Of a stretch of 64,000 bases of DNA, positions 9,904 through 20,303 are shown piece by piece; within the stretch, counting starts at the first letter, position 1; every line of letters begins with the position of its first letter. The translations under genes and the position numbers were made by a program. The notes below the pieces were generated by a model. The model had not been told where the DNA came from and did not search any database. It saw nothing but the letters and a program-made list of their open reading frames with translations. The DNA comes from Bowdeniella nasicola (GTDB taxonomy: Bacteria > Actinomycetota > Actinomycetes > Actinomycetales > Actinomycetaceae): contig NZ_FNQV01000005.1 of assembly GCF_900107735.1 (NCBI RefSeq), forward strand, positions 62,001-126,000. The letters run 5' to 3'.

Positions 9904-11180
9904 TCCGTCGCGGCGGGGTTTCGCACGACGGCGTGAAAGAGCGTGAGGCCCGTCTCGGCGTGCTGGATGAGGAACGCATAGGGTCGGTCGACGATGAATT
10001 CGACCTCCGGCTGCGGCGGCGCAGAGGTCGCGCCGAGGCCCACCTCGGTCACGGCGGCCGCGATCGTTCCTTCCTCATCGACGATGAGGCGCGCCTGCTG
10101 AACGGCCTGCGTGAGCGCTAGATCCTCGCTCGGATCCGCGGGGGCCGTGATTCCTCGCAGCGGTTGCGCGCCCTGATCAAGTAGCGCCGAGACGCCGTTG
10201 TCTGCCAGCAGCGGGACGAGGTCGAGCCCGGTCGCCAGATTCAGCGTCGGCATCGCCATCCGGATAAACGACTGCTTGGCGCCCGGCAGGCCCGTGAGGA
10301 TCGCCTCCAGCCGCGCGGTCGGCAGCTCGGCCGGATCGGAGCCGAGCGGCGGCAGGATCACGACCGCCGTGAAATCCTCGGTGTACGCGAGTTCAATCGC
10401 CTCCCAATCCTCGACGCGCACCCACGGCACGCGCCGGTCATCGGCCACCATCGGCACCTGGATCGTCTTGCCATTTGGCGGCGTGAACGGCATGTCGCGC
10501 GCCTCATCGAAGGGGACGCGCCAGCGCGCCGCGAAGAGCGTCGCGTTTTGCAAGGCGGCGCGTAGCCTCGGATCGGGTTTGATCGCCGACTCTTCGATGA
10601 GGCCGCCGCTGTGGTGCTTAACCCAGGCGTCCAGCAGCTTCTTCCCGTCGTCCGAGCCGAGGTCGGCCTCGGCGATCCCGGCATCGTGAAAGCGCTTCAG
10701 GCGCGTGAGGTAATCGTCGACGACGTCAATCTCGTCATCGAGCACGATCTGGTTCGCGACGTGCAGTAATGGCTTGTCGGGCGGCTTCGCCTCGGGATCG
10801 AAGTCGCCTGGGTCCGCGTCGTAGGGTTGTAGCGCCGTCAGGATCGCCGCCATCGCGGCGCTCGCCTCATCGCTGCCGGCGCCGAGGGCGGCGCGCAGTT
10901 CCGCGACGGCATCGTTGCTCGCACCTTCCCCGAGCATGCCGAGCGCGAGCGTCAGCGACACCGGGGAGAGCACGAGGTTGTCCTCGCGCTCCGCGCTCTT
11001 CAGCAGGTCATGCCCGAACGCCCGTGAGGCTGCGGCGACGTCCGCGAAGGCGGGCGCCTCGGCAACGGGGACGGGCGTGAACGTCGTATCCGGATCGCTT
11101 CTCACGTCCAGGCTGGACGTGCTCGCGCAGGCGGTCACGAACAGGGCGGCTGCCAGCCCCAGTGCGATGCGGCGTTTCAT
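9900..11180 (-). CDS. Serpin-family protease inhibitor, predicted surface lipoprotein
   Basis: 426 residues. A lipoprotein signal peptide (MKRRIALGLAAALFVTACAS, with a TAC lipobox) is followed by a Ser/Asp/Thr linker and a full serpin fold. The helix B/shutter region DNLVLSPVSLTLALGMLGEG, the breach and hinge EEGTIAAAVTEV and the C-terminal DRPYAFLIQHAETG strand are visible. Counting from the hinge (P15 Gly, P14 Thr) gives GLGATS for P5-P1', so Thr is the likely P1 and Ser P1'. An intact alanine-rich hinge indicates an inhibitory serpin. Lipid anchoring would place it outside the cell, facing host or competitor proteases. A TATCGT -10 (11187-11192, minus strand) ends 6 nt before the ATG (leaderless). 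Confidence 0.92.
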   Translation of the reverse strand: MKRRIALGLAAALFVTACASTSSLDVRSDPDTTFTPVPVAEAPAFADVAAASRAFGHDLLKSAEREDNLVLSPVSLTLALGMLGEGASNDAVAELRAALGAGSDEASAAMAAILTALQPYDADPGDFDPEAKPPDKPLLHVANQIVLDDEIDVVDDYLTRLKRFHDAGIAEADLGSDDGKKLLDAWVKHHSGGLIEESAIKPDPRLRAALQNATLFAARWRVPFDEARDMPFTPPNGKTIQVPMVADDRRVPWVRVEDWEAIELAYTEDFTAVVILPPLGSDPAELPTARLEAILTGLPGAKQSFIRMAMPTLNLATGLDLVPLLADNGVSALLDQGAQPLRGITAPADPSEDLALTQAVQQARLIVDEEGTIAAAVTEVGLGATSAPPQPEVEFIVDRPYAFLIQHAETGLTLFHAVVRNPAATD

Positions 11181-11241
11181 GCCTCGACGATAGCGCCGAT
11201 GCGCTCAGACAGCAGGGCGTGTGGCACAACTGCAACCGTCG

Positions 11242-12360
11242 TCAGGGCGTGCGGATTGCGGCGAGCATGATCGGCAGCCCAGTCGGGGCGTGCACGATCG
11301 TGAACAGGAACGGGCGGTCCGCGCGGAACGTAAAGTCGATGGGGATGTAGGCGGCGCGAGCGACCGCGACTTCGGTGACCGCGGCCGCGATCGTGCCCGC
11401 CTCGGTGACGCGCAAGCCCACCTGATGCGACAGCTCGCTCATGGCGAGGTTGTGATCGGCGATGATGCGCTCAAAGGGCCGCGACGCCGGGTCGGTCGCG
11501 GCCGCGAGCCCGAGCGCCGGTAGATAGGGCATCAGGTCGAGGCAGTCGGATAGATCGAGCCGCGGGAGCTCGACGCGGCCATGACGCGGGCTGCCATCGG
11601 CGAGCGCGGCATCGCACTCGGCCAGCAGCTCGGCCGCCAGCAGGGCAGGGTCGAGGCCCGGCGGCGGTAGATAGATGCGTGCGACGACGTCATCGGTATA
11701 GGAAAGCTCGATCGCGTGCACGCCGCCGACCTCGGCGTAGGGAACGTCGAGCGTCCCGCTCATCATCGGCACGCTCGCCGGTCCCGCGAACGTAGCGAAG
11801 GGGGCGATCTGCGTGCCGTGCTGCGAAAACGGGGTGGCCCAGCGGGCCGCGAAGAGCAGCGCGTTTTGGATGACGAGGATTAGATCCGAATTGGGTTGGA
11901 TCGCGGAGCGTTTGATGAGCCCGCCGGTGTGTTCGCGCACCCAGCGATCGAGGATCTTGCGCGCGGACGAACTCGCGAGGTCGGTGCGCTCAAGGTCGGC
12001 GCCGTGAAGCTCGCGCAGCCGCGCCGCGAACTCGGGCGCGACCTCGACGTCCGTGTCGACGAGCACCCGGTTGGCCACATGCAGCAACGCGCGTTCGGGC
12101 AGCGTCGCAGGATTAAAACGCCCGAGGTCCTGATCGAAGGCGGCAAGCGTCTTCAGCGCGCGCCGGCTCGCCGCGCTGCGTTCGGTGCCGAGCAGCTCAT
12201 CAAAGGCCGCCGCCACCGCCCCGCTCGCGCCCTCGGCCACGGCCGATAGCGCGAGCGCGATGGACAGCGGAGACAGCACGCTCGTGCGGGAGCGGTCAGC
12301 CGCCGCCAGCAGCGTGTGTCCGATGCGTGCGACGGCAGGTGCGAAGCCGGAGCTTGTCAT
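11242..12360 (-). CDS. Serpin-family protease inhibitor without signal peptide
   Basis: 372 residues, the bare serpin core. SVLSPLSIALALSAVAEGAS is the shutter helix, EAGTIAAAVTEV the hinge and FRADRPFLFTIVHAPTG the C-terminal strand. The reactive loop after the hinge reads AVARAAYIP, putting Ala at P1 with Arg at P2 (or Arg at P1 if the loop is one residue shorter). This differs from its neighbour's Thr. No signal peptide or lipobox is visible, so it is predicted to be cytoplasmic unless exported another way. It lies 61 bp upstream of the lipoprotein serpin and shares its hinge sequence GTIAAAVTEV, which suggests gene duplication. It has its own -10, TATTCT (12367-12372, minus strand), 6 nt before the ATG. 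Confidence 0.92.
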   Translation of the reverse strand: MTSSGFAPAVARIGHTLLAAADRSRTSVLSPLSIALALSAVAEGASGAVAAAFDELLGTERSAASRRALKTLAAFDQDLGRFNPATLPERALLHVANRVLVDTDVEVAPEFAARLRELHGADLERTDLASSSARKILDRWVREHTGGLIKRSAIQPNSDLILVIQNALLFAARWATPFSQHGTQIAPFATFAGPASVPMMSGTLDVPYAEVGGVHAIELSYTDDVVARIYLPPPGLDPALLAAELLAECDAALADGSPRHGRVELPRLDLSDCLDLMPYLPALGLAAATDPASRPFERIIADHNLAMSELSHQVGLRVTEAGTIAAAVTEVAVARAAYIPIDFTFRADRPFLFTIVHAPTGLPIMLAAIRTP

Positions 12361-12373
12361 GAGCCCAGAATAC

Positions 12374-14071
<1,698 letters not shown>

Positions 14072-14231
14072 GAGTGTGCTCCTTGATTGCGAGGGGTGCT
14101 ACCCCCAGGGTAGTCGGCACGCCGTCGGAAAGAGTATTCCTTCAGTCCTAGCTAGCTGCTCAATCTCGCGGAAGTCTGCGGCATTTGACACACTGGGTGC
14201 AGCCGACGAAGTCTCGCGAAAGGACCAGGTT

Positions 14232-15617
14232 ATGGAATACCGCATCGAACACGACACCATGGGTGAAGTCAAAGTCCCCAAGGACGCGCTCTACAGCGCG
14301 CAAACACAGCGCGCAGTGGAGAATTTTCCGATTTCCGGCCGCGGCCTCGAGCCCTTCCATATTGCGGCTCTCGGACGAATCAAGAAGGCGGCAGCGCAGG
14401 CGAATGCCGAACGTGATGTCATCACGCACGAGCAGGCCGAGGCGATCATTGCAGCCGCCCAGCAGGTCATCGACGGTGAGCACAACGACCAGTTCCCGAT
14501 CGATGTGTTCCAAACGGGATCCGGCACGAGCTCGAACATGAACACCAATGAGGTCGTCGCCAAGCTCGCGAGCGACCTGGGTTCAGATCCGATCCACCCC
14601 AATGACCACGTCAATGCGTCGCAGTCATCAAACGATGTCTTCCCATCATCGATCCATATCGCTGCGTACGCTGCGGTGAAGGACGTGCTGCTTCCCGGGC
14701 TCGAGCGCCTGGCCGAGTCCTTGGAGGCGAAGTCTCGGCAGTGGAAGAACATCGTGAAGGCAGGGCGCACGCACCTCATGGATGCCACGCCTATCACGCT
14801 CGGTCAGGAGTTTTCCGGGTATGCGGCCCAGATTCGCTATGGGATCGAGCGGGTTGAGGCCGCCCTGCCGCGCCTTGCGGAGCTACCCCTGGGCGGTACC
14901 GCTGTCGGCACCGGAATCAACACGCCCGAGGGTTTTTCCGCCCGCGTCATTGAGCTGATCGCGGAAGATACCGGCCTGCCGTTCATTGAGGCGCGGAACC
15001 ATTTTGAGGCGCAGGCAGCGCAGGATTCGCTCGTCGAGCTGAGCGGCGCGTTGCGAGTCATCGCCGTGTCGCTGACGAAGATCGCGAACGATATTCGCTG
15101 GATGGGATCCGGCCCCCGTGCCGGCATCGGCGAGATCCATCTGCCTGACCTGCAGCCGGGCTCCTCCATCATGCCGGGCAAGGTTAACCCCGTCGTTCCC
15201 GAGGCAACCGTCATGGTGGCGGCCCAGGTGATCGGCAATGACGCGGCGATCGCCTTCGCTGGGGCGCAGGGCAACTTCGACCTGCTCGTGATGCTGCCGG
15301 TGATGGCGCGAAATCTGCTGGAGTCGATCACACTCATCGGCAACGTCTCCACCGTGCTGGCCGATAAGACGATCGACGGCCTGGAAGCGAACGAAGAGCG
15401 CTGCTTGACGCTCGCGGAGTCGAGCCCCTCGATCGTTACCCCGCTGAACCGCCTCATTGGCTACGAAGCTGCGGCAAAGATCGCGAAGCACTCGGTGGCC
15501 GAGAACATCACCGTGAAGCAGGCGGCGCTGGATCTCGGTTATGTCGAGCGCGGCGAGCTGAGTGAAGAAGACCTCGATCGGGCGCTAGACGTGTCCACCA
15601 TGGTGGGCGACTACTAA
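14232..15617 (+). CDS. fumC: Fumarate hydratase class II
   Basis: 461 residues, typical of FumC. The superfamily signature [11 protein letters not shown] (near residue 320) carries the catalytic serine loop; [13 protein letters not shown] and [11 protein letters not shown] form the other active-site regions. This iron-free tetramer interconverts fumarate and malate and tolerates oxygen. The annotated frame is open to 14076, but homologues begin at [11 protein letters not shown] 14232 has AAAGGA 8 nt upstream. A TTGACA hexamer occurs at 14185-14190 in the shared divergent region, though I see no convincing matching -10. A strong terminator follows. Confidence 0.96.
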   Translation: MEYRIEHDTMGEVKVPKDALYSAQTQRAVENFPISGRGLEPFHIAALGRIKKAAAQANAERDVITHEQAEAIIAAAQQVIDGEHNDQFPIDVFQTGSGTSSNMNTNEVVAKLASDLGSDPIHPNDHVNASQSSNDVFPSSIHIAAYAAVKDVLLPGLERLAESLEAKSRQWKNIVKAGRTHLMDATPITLGQEFSGYAAQIRYGIERVEAALPRLAELPLGGTAVGTGINTPEGFSARVIELIAEDTGLPFIEARNHFEAQAAQDSLVELSGALRVIAVSLTKIANDIRWMGSGPRAGIGEIHLPDLQPGSSIMPGKVNPVVPEATVMVAAQVIGNDAAIAFAGAQGNFDLLVMLPVMARNLLESITLIGNVSTVLADKTIDGLEANEERCLTLAESSPSIVTPLNRLIGYEAAAKIAKHSVAENITVKQAALDLGYVERGELSEEDLDRALDVSTMVGDY

Positions 15618-15627
15618 ACGCGAGTGC

Positions 15628-15665
15628 CGACGGGGCGCTGCCGAAAGACTGGCAGCGCCCCGTCG
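15628..15665 (+). terminator. Intrinsic terminator after fumC
   Basis: A perfect 15-bp stem (15628-15642 with 15651-15665) with an 8-nt loop, GAAAGACT. It sits 10 nt after the fumC stop; only a weak T-stretch follows (CTTCGTT). Confidence 0.8.
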
Positions 15666-15718
15666 CTTCGTTAGGACCACCACGCGGCGCTTGCGCGGCG
15701 CCGTGATGAAACTGCGCT

Positions 15719-15961
15719 ATGACGTTTCACAGCGGACCCCTCAACGACACCGACCAGCTCGTGGCGATGGTGAGCGAGGTGAAGTTCCAGCAGACCAAGT
15801 TTCGCGCCGGCTACGACCAAAGCGACGTCGATGACTTCCTGGATCACCTCATTGACGTCGTCAAGGACGGCAAACGCGGCGACGACATCACGACGCTGGT
15901 CGACGGCGCCGTCGAATATCCCAAGCGGTCTCTGCTTAAGCGTATGTTTGGCCGCGACTAG
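15719..15961 (+). CDS. Small DivIVA-domain protein
   Basis: 80 residues. VKFQQTKFRAGYDQSDVDDF followed by LDHLIDVV matches the N-terminal DivIVA/GpsB membrane-binding motif (F-x-x-x-R-x-GYD-x-x-x-VDxFLD) well. The long C-terminal coiled coil of true DivIVA/Wag31 is missing; instead there is a short basic tail (KRSLLKRMFGRD). DivIVA-type proteins mark negatively curved membrane at poles and septa. This one may be a mini-paralogue that competes with or adapts the main DivIVA; that is inference. It lies alone between fumC and the converging ackA. Confidence 0.75.
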   Translation: MTFHSGPLNDTDQLVAMVSEVKFQQTKFRAGYDQSDVDDFLDHLIDVVKDGKRGDDITTLVDGAVEYPKRSLLKRMFGRD

Positions 15962-15981
15962 CAGCCGCCGATACTGATAGC

Positions 15982-16014
15982 GACGCCGCCCCGGATGTCC
16001 TCCCGGGCGGCGTC
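15982..16014. terminator. Bidirectional hairpin between the DivIVA-like gene and ackA
   Basis: GACGCCGCCC (15982-15991) and GGGCGGCGTC (16005-16014) form a 10-bp GC-rich stem with a 13-nt loop in the 69-bp convergent gap. No strong T-run follows on either side. Confidence 0.55.
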
Positions 16015-16030
16015 TGCGTAGTTTTGGGGC

Positions 16031-17212
16031 TTAGATTGCGGCGACCGTTTGGCGTGCGATCTCCCATTCCTCGTTGGTCGGAACGACGAGGACCTTGACC
16101 TTGGAGGAGTCGCGAGAGATCTCACGGATTCCGCGGCCCGAGGCGCGGTTGCGGGAATGGTCGAGCTTGATGCCAAGGAACTCGAGGCCCTCGGTCGCCA
16201 TTTCGCGCATCTTCGCATCGTTCTCGCCGACGCCCGCGGTAAAGGTGACGACGTCTAAGCCGCCAAGGACCGCGGCGTAGGAGCCGATGTATTTCTTGAT
16301 CCGGTGGGCGTAGACCGCGAGCCCGACGCGCGAGTTGCGGTCGCCCGCTTCGGCCATCGAGTGGACGATGCGCAGATCGTTTTGGCCGGTCAGGCCCTTC
16401 ATACCCGAGCGTTTGTTGAGCAGGTTATCGATGTCGTCGATCGACATGTGCGCATTGCGGGCCAGGTGGAAGACGGCGGCGGGATCGATGTCGCCGGTTC
16501 GGGTGCCCATGACCAAGCCCTCCAGGGGGGTCAGTCCCATGGAGGTGTCGACTGCGCGGCCGGCATCGACCGCGGAGGCGGAGGCGCCATTGCCAAGGTG
16601 CAGCACGATCTGCTTGAGGTCCATGCGGCCGAGGTGGTCGGCCACCGTCTTGGAGACGTACTGGTGGCTCGTGCCGTGCGCGCCGTAGCGGCGGATCGCG
16701 TACTTGCGGGCGACTTCACGATCCAGGGCGTAGGTCGCCGAGGCTGCGGGCAGCGACTGGAAGAATGCGGTGTCGAAGACGACGACGTGCGGGACGTTTG
16801 GTAGCAGCCGCCGCGCGACCTTGATGCCCGTCAGGTTTGCGGGGTTGTGCAGCGGTGCGAGCGGGACGAGGGCTTCGATCGTGCGCATCACGTCGCGGTC
16901 GACGACGGTGGCGCGGTCGAAGAAGGAGCCGCCCTGAACGACGCGGTGGCCAACGGCTACGATGTTTGACTCGTGCAGGTTCGGCCCGACAGTGGAGAAC
17001 AGCTCCAGGACTCGCTCCAGCCCCATGGCGTGGTCGCGGATCGGGTTATCTTCCTCGAATTCCTTTTCGCCGAAGACGTGGCGCAGCAGGGAGGAGCCTT
17101 CGCCGATGCGCTCGACGAGGCCCGTCGCGATCGCGCTACCGTCGGTGGGATCGACCAGCTGGTATTTGATCGAGGAGGATCCGGAGTTAACGACAAGGAC
17201 GGTTTGGTTCAT
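16031..17212 (-). CDS. ackA: Acetate kinase
   Basis: 393 residues. The N-terminal phosphate-binding loop VLVVNSGSSSIKYQL, the active-site YGAHGTSHQYVS, HLGNGASASAV and FTAGVGENDAKMR are all present. It converts acetyl phosphate and ADP to acetate and ATP in overflow or fermentative metabolism. The start ATG 17212 (MNQTVLVV) has AGGAG 7 nt upstream, overlapping the stop of pta; the frame's earlier start at 17287 lies inside pta. It is the second gene of a pta-ackA operon, with 10 bp between genes. Confidence 0.97.
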   Translation of the reverse strand: MNQTVLVVNSGSSSIKYQLVDPTDGSAIATGLVERIGEGSSLLRHVFGEKEFEEDNPIRDHAMGLERVLELFSTVGPNLHESNIVAVGHRVVQGGSFFDRATVVDRDVMRTIEALVPLAPLHNPANLTGIKVARRLLPNVPHVVVFDTAFFQSLPAASATYALDREVARKYAIRRYGAHGTSHQYVSKTVADHLGRMDLKQIVLHLGNGASASAVDAGRAVDTSMGLTPLEGLVMGTRTGDIDPAAVFHLARNAHMSIDDIDNLLNKRSGMKGLTGQNDLRIVHSMAEAGDRNSRVGLAVYAHRIKKYIGSYAAVLGGLDVVTFTAGVGENDAKMREMATEGLEFLGIKLDHSRNRASGRGIREISRDSSKVKVLVVPTNEEWEIARQTVAAI

Positions 17213-17222
17213 GACGGGGCTC

Positions 17223-19271
17223 CTAGCCTTCGGCCTGGATGGCGGTGATCGCCACCGTGTTGACGATGTCGTGGACGAGCGCGCCACGGGAGAGGTCGTT
17301 GACGGGCTTGTTTAAACCCTGCAGCACCGGGCCAACGGCGACGGCGCCGGCGCTGCGCTGCACGGCCTTGTAGGTGTTGTTGCCCGTGTTCAGGTCCGGG
17401 AAGATGAAGACCGTCGCCCGGCCCGCCACCTTCGAATCCGGCATCTTCGTTGACGCCACCGCGGCGTCGACGGCGGCGTCGTACTGGATGGGGCCCTCCA
17501 CGAGCATTTCGGGGGCGCGTTCGCGAACGATCGCGGTTGCTTCGCGCACCTTGTCGACGTCCGCTCCGAAGCCGGAGGATCCGGTGGAGTAGGAGAGCAT
17601 CGCGGTGCGCGGATCGATGCCGAACTGCTCGGCCGTCGCCGCCGAGGAGATCGCGATATCGGCGAGCTGTTCGGCGGTCGGATCCGGATTGACGGCGCAG
17701 TCGCCGTAGACGAGCACGCGATCGGCCAGCAGCATAAGGAAGACCGAGGACACGATCGAGGTGCCAGGCGCGGTCTTGATGATCTCGAAGGATGGCTTGA
17801 TCGTGTGGGCCGTCGTGTGGGTGGCGCCGGAGACCATGCCGTCGGCGTAACCGAGGTGGACCATGAGCGTGCCGAAGTAGGACACGTCGCGCACAATTTC
17901 CTTGGCGCGATCCTCCGTCATCCCCTTGTGCGCGCGCAGCTTCGTGTACTCGGCGGCGAATTCGGGCAGGTAGTCAGAGGTGGCCGGATCCAGGATCGTG
18001 GCCGCGTCGATATCGAGCCCGAGCTCGGCGGCGCGGGCCCGGATCTGGGATTCGATACCAAGGATCGTCAGGCGCGCGGTGCCACGCGCAAGCAGGGTGG
18101 AGGCGGCGCGCAGGATGCGGTCGTCTTCGCCCTCCGGTAGCACGATGTGCTTGTTGGCCCTCTTCGCGCGCTCGAGCAGTTCGGCCTCGAACATCAGCGG
18201 GGTGACGACGCTCGGCTCGGAGACCTCCAGCAGCTGCGCGAGTTCGTCGGCGGGCAGGTGAGTGTCGGCCAGTTGCAGGGCGATATCGACCTTGCGCTGG
18301 GTGCGCGTGGTGAGGCCGCCGCGCGTCGTCGCCACGATCTGGGCCGTCTCATAGGTGTTGGTATCGCAGGTGATGATTGGCAGCTTGGAGGCGAATCCGG
18401 AGACGAGTTCGGTGACGATCTCAGCAGGCTGGTAGCCGCCGTTCAGGATGATGCCCGCGAGGGAGGGAAAGCCCTCGGCGGCGTGCGCCGCGAGCAGCGA
18501 GATGAGCAACTCGGAGCGGTCGCCGGCAGCGATGGCGACCTGGCCCTCGCGCAGACGCTCCAGGATGTGCTCCACGCCCATGCCGCACACGAGGAGAGAT
18601 TCGGCCTCCCGATCGAACAGGGCCTCATCGCCGGAGAGCACCGTGCCGTTCAGGGCGCGCTTGAGATCATCGACCGTGGGGGCGGTCAGCAGCGGGACTT
18701 CAGGCAGGACCCACACCGGGCGGGCGTCACCGAGCGCCTGCCGGATGTCGGCTTCGTCACCGTCGGCGCGGTTGACGACGACGCCGACGACGGAGGCGTG
18801 GCCCGCGCTGATCTCGGAGACGGCGAGTTCGGCGACCTGCCGGATCTCGTCGGGGGTGCGCCCGGCGCCGCGCACCGTCAGCAGGACGGGCGCGCCGAGG
18901 TTGGCGGCGATGCGGGCGTTGAAGGCGAGCTCGGCGGGACCGGCGACGTCGGTGTAATCCGAGCCGATGATGACGACGAGATCGCATTTGGATTCGATCG
19001 CGCGGTAGGCCTGGACGATCTGGGCGAGGGCCTCATCCGCGTCGCGATGCAGCTCCTCGTAGGTCACGCCGACAACGTCGTCGTAGGCGATATCGGCGCT
19101 GTCGCGCTGCAGGAGAAGTTCGACGAGAGCGTCGCGTTCACCGGTGCGAACGACGGGCCGGAAGATCCCGACCTTGCCCACTCGTTTGGTAAACATATCG
19201 ACGAGTCCGAGGGCAATGGTGGATTTTCCGGTCTCGCCTTCCGGGGAGGCAACGTAGATGCTGTTGGCCAT
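17223..19271 (-). CDS. pta: Phosphate acetyltransferase, long form
   Basis: 682 residues in three parts. An N-terminal P-loop-type dethiobiotin-synthetase-like domain (ASPEGETGKSTIALGLVDMF) comes first. A DRTGG-type central domain (about 215-330) follows, and the C-terminal catalytic domain starts near residue 360 (HIVLPEGEDDRILRAAS) and includes GATHTTAHTIKPSFEI and YSTGSSGFGADVDKVREAT. It interconverts acetyl-CoA and acetyl phosphate. ATG 19271 is chosen over the upstream start of the frame because homologues begin MANSIYVAS. The large open frame on the opposite strand (18,147-20,303) is a GC-codon shadow. Confidence 0.96.
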   Translation of the reverse strand: MANSIYVASPEGETGKSTIALGLVDMFTKRVGKVGIFRPVVRTGERDALVELLLQRDSADIAYDDVVGVTYEELHRDADEALAQIVQAYRAIESKCDLVVIIGSDYTDVAGPAELAFNARIAANLGAPVLLTVRGAGRTPDEIRQVAELAVSEISAGHASVVGVVVNRADGDEADIRQALGDARPVWVLPEVPLLTAPTVDDLKRALNGTVLSGDEALFDREAESLLVCGMGVEHILERLREGQVAIAAGDRSELLISLLAAHAAEGFPSLAGIILNGGYQPAEIVTELVSGFASKLPIITCDTNTYETAQIVATTRGGLTTRTQRKVDIALQLADTHLPADELAQLLEVSEPSVVTPLMFEAELLERAKRANKHIVLPEGEDDRILRAASTLLARGTARLTILGIESQIRARAAELGLDIDAATILDPATSDYLPEFAAEYTKLRAHKGMTEDRAKEIVRDVSYFGTLMVHLGYADGMVSGATHTTAHTIKPSFEIIKTAPGTSIVSSVFLMLLADRVLVYGDCAVNPDPTAEQLADIAISSAATAEQFGIDPRTAMLSYSTGSSGFGADVDKVREATAIVRERAPEMLVEGPIQYDAAVDAAVASTKMPDSKVAGRATVFIFPDLNTGNNTYKAVQRSAGAVAVGPVLQGLNKPVNDLSRGALVHDIVNTVAITAIQAEG

Positions 19272-19334
19272 GGGAAGTTCGCACTCCTGGGCGTCGGTGA
19301 TCAGTTTGATTACCAGCCTAATGGGCAAAATCGG

Positions 19335-19679
19335 TCACGGCCGTGCATTAGGTCCTACGGCGGGGTCGGACAAAATATTGAGGCCCGCCACACACGCAAC
19401 AATGCCAAGGACGAGGAACAGCTTGGCGACGGTCAGCGTCTCAGCGCCCGTAATGACGGCGTAGGCGAGGGTTGTGACGGCTCCGACCGCGACCCACACG
19501 GCATAGCCCGTTCCGACCGGGATGTGCTTGAGGGCGATGCCGAGCCCGCCCATGGAGATCACTGCACCGATGACGAACCAGATCATCGGGACGAGCTTGG
19601 TAAAGCCCTCGGTCTTCGCGAGCGCGACGGCCCACATGGTTTCGAAGGCGCCAGAGACGATCAAGATGACCCAGGGCAT
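19335..19679 (-). CDS. SMR-family small exporter (SugE/Gdx-like)
   Basis: 114 residues with four hydrophobic segments. The essential membrane Glu is in GAFETMWAVALAKTEGF and the signature HIPVGTGYAVWVAVGAV follows in the second and third helices. The sequence is closer to the SugE/Gdx (guanidinium exporter) branch than to EmrE. Dual-topology dimers exchange protons for guanidinium or quaternary amines. I looked for a guanidine riboswitch upstream, but only 27 bp separates it from the next gene and no such structure fits. It probably forms a transcription unit with the TorD-like gene. Confidence 0.9.
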   Translation of the reverse strand: MPWVILIVSGAFETMWAVALAKTEGFTKLVPMIWFVIGAVISMGGLGIALKHIPVGTGYAVWVAVGAVTTLAYAVITGAETLTVAKLFLVLGIVACVAGLNILSDPAVGPNARP

Positions 19680-19706
19680 GACAACTACTTTCTGCTTCGG
19701 TCGGAA

Positions 19707-20270
19707 CTAGCGGGGGTCGGGCAGATTACGGCCCGATTCAAGGACAAGGAACGCCGTGAGGATGCGTGCGATAACGACGTGGATGTCGGAGTGCAGGCCG
19801 CTCGTGAGTTCCGAGAGGTGATCCAGCAGGCGGTCGAGCAGGCTCGTATCGAGGTCCGTGAATTGCTGGAGGCGGTGCTTCCGCCCGGCCTCTTCGTCGC
19901 CGGAGCGCCAGGAATCGGCCTCGGCCTGGCACCAGTCGCGCTGGCGGGCGCAGCTGGTTGCGAGTGCCTCGTCGCCGGGATTGCCGTGGCTCAGCTCGAC
20001 GAGGTCACTCTCGGCGCTGCGGGCTGCTGCGCCGCGCTCATAGGGCAGGATCATGCGGGCGCTCGTCACGAGGCGCTCGCCGCCCTCATTCGTCCAGGCC
20101 ATCGAATCGAGCAGTCGGCTCACCCACGTGCCGTCGCGCAACTGGGCGACGAAGTCGTCGGTGGCGGGAGCGACCGCCTGGCGGACGCACTCCCAGCCCT
20201 TGGCGCGATCGGAGGCGACCGATGCCATGTGGTTGCGCATCTCGGGGGTGAGGGGAGAAAGGTCATTCAT
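19707..20270 (-). CDS. All-helical protein, possibly a TorD-family molybdoenzyme chaperone
   Basis: 187 residues, predicted mainly helical and cytoplasmic. No strong motif is present. The segment ILPYERGAAARSAESDL may correspond to the TorD-type LPxYES region, and the C-terminal helices (FTDLDTSLLDRLLDHLSELT then VVIARILTAFLVLES) resemble the family's last helices. The genomic setting, 1.5 kb from a TAT-exported molybdoenzyme operon that would need such a chaperone, is the main support. It could equally be an unrelated protein. A TATCCT -10 (20277-20282, minus strand) ends 6 nt before the ATG, so its transcript should be leaderless; the divergent SURF1 -10 lies only 8 bp away. Confidence 0.5.
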   Translation of the reverse strand: MNDLSPLTPEMRNHMASVASDRAKGWECVRQAVAPATDDFVAQLRDGTWVSRLLDSMAWTNEGGERLVTSARMILPYERGAAARSAESDLVELSHGNPGDEALATSCARQRDWCQAEADSWRSGDEEAGRKHRLQQFTDLDTSLLDRLLDHLSELTSGLHSDIHVVIARILTAFLVLESGRNLPDPR

Positions 20271-20276
20271 GCCCCC

Positions 20277-20296
20277 AGGATAGGTCCAGATAAGCT
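20277..20296. promoter_or_regulatory. Back-to-back leaderless promoters in a 33-bp divergent gap
   Basis: Minus-strand TATCCT (20282-20277) and plus-strand TAAGCT (20291-20296) lie 8 bp apart. Each -35 region must fall inside or against the other gene's start codon region. The two promoters cannot be occupied at the same time. The -35 hexamers are weak on both sides. Confidence 0.5.
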
Positions 20297-20303
20297 GAGG
20301 GGC

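Noticed and set aside
19680-19706. Possible guanidine riboswitch before the SMR exporter.
   Set aside because: Only 27 bp separates the genes and no riboswitch core motif is present.
18147-20303. Long open frame on the plus strand running into SURF1 (978 codons in total).
   Set aside because: It is antisense to pta, the SMR gene and the TorD-like gene, is composed of GC-codon shadow residues (Asp/Gly/Arg-rich) and has no motifs. Only the part from 20,304 is SURF1.
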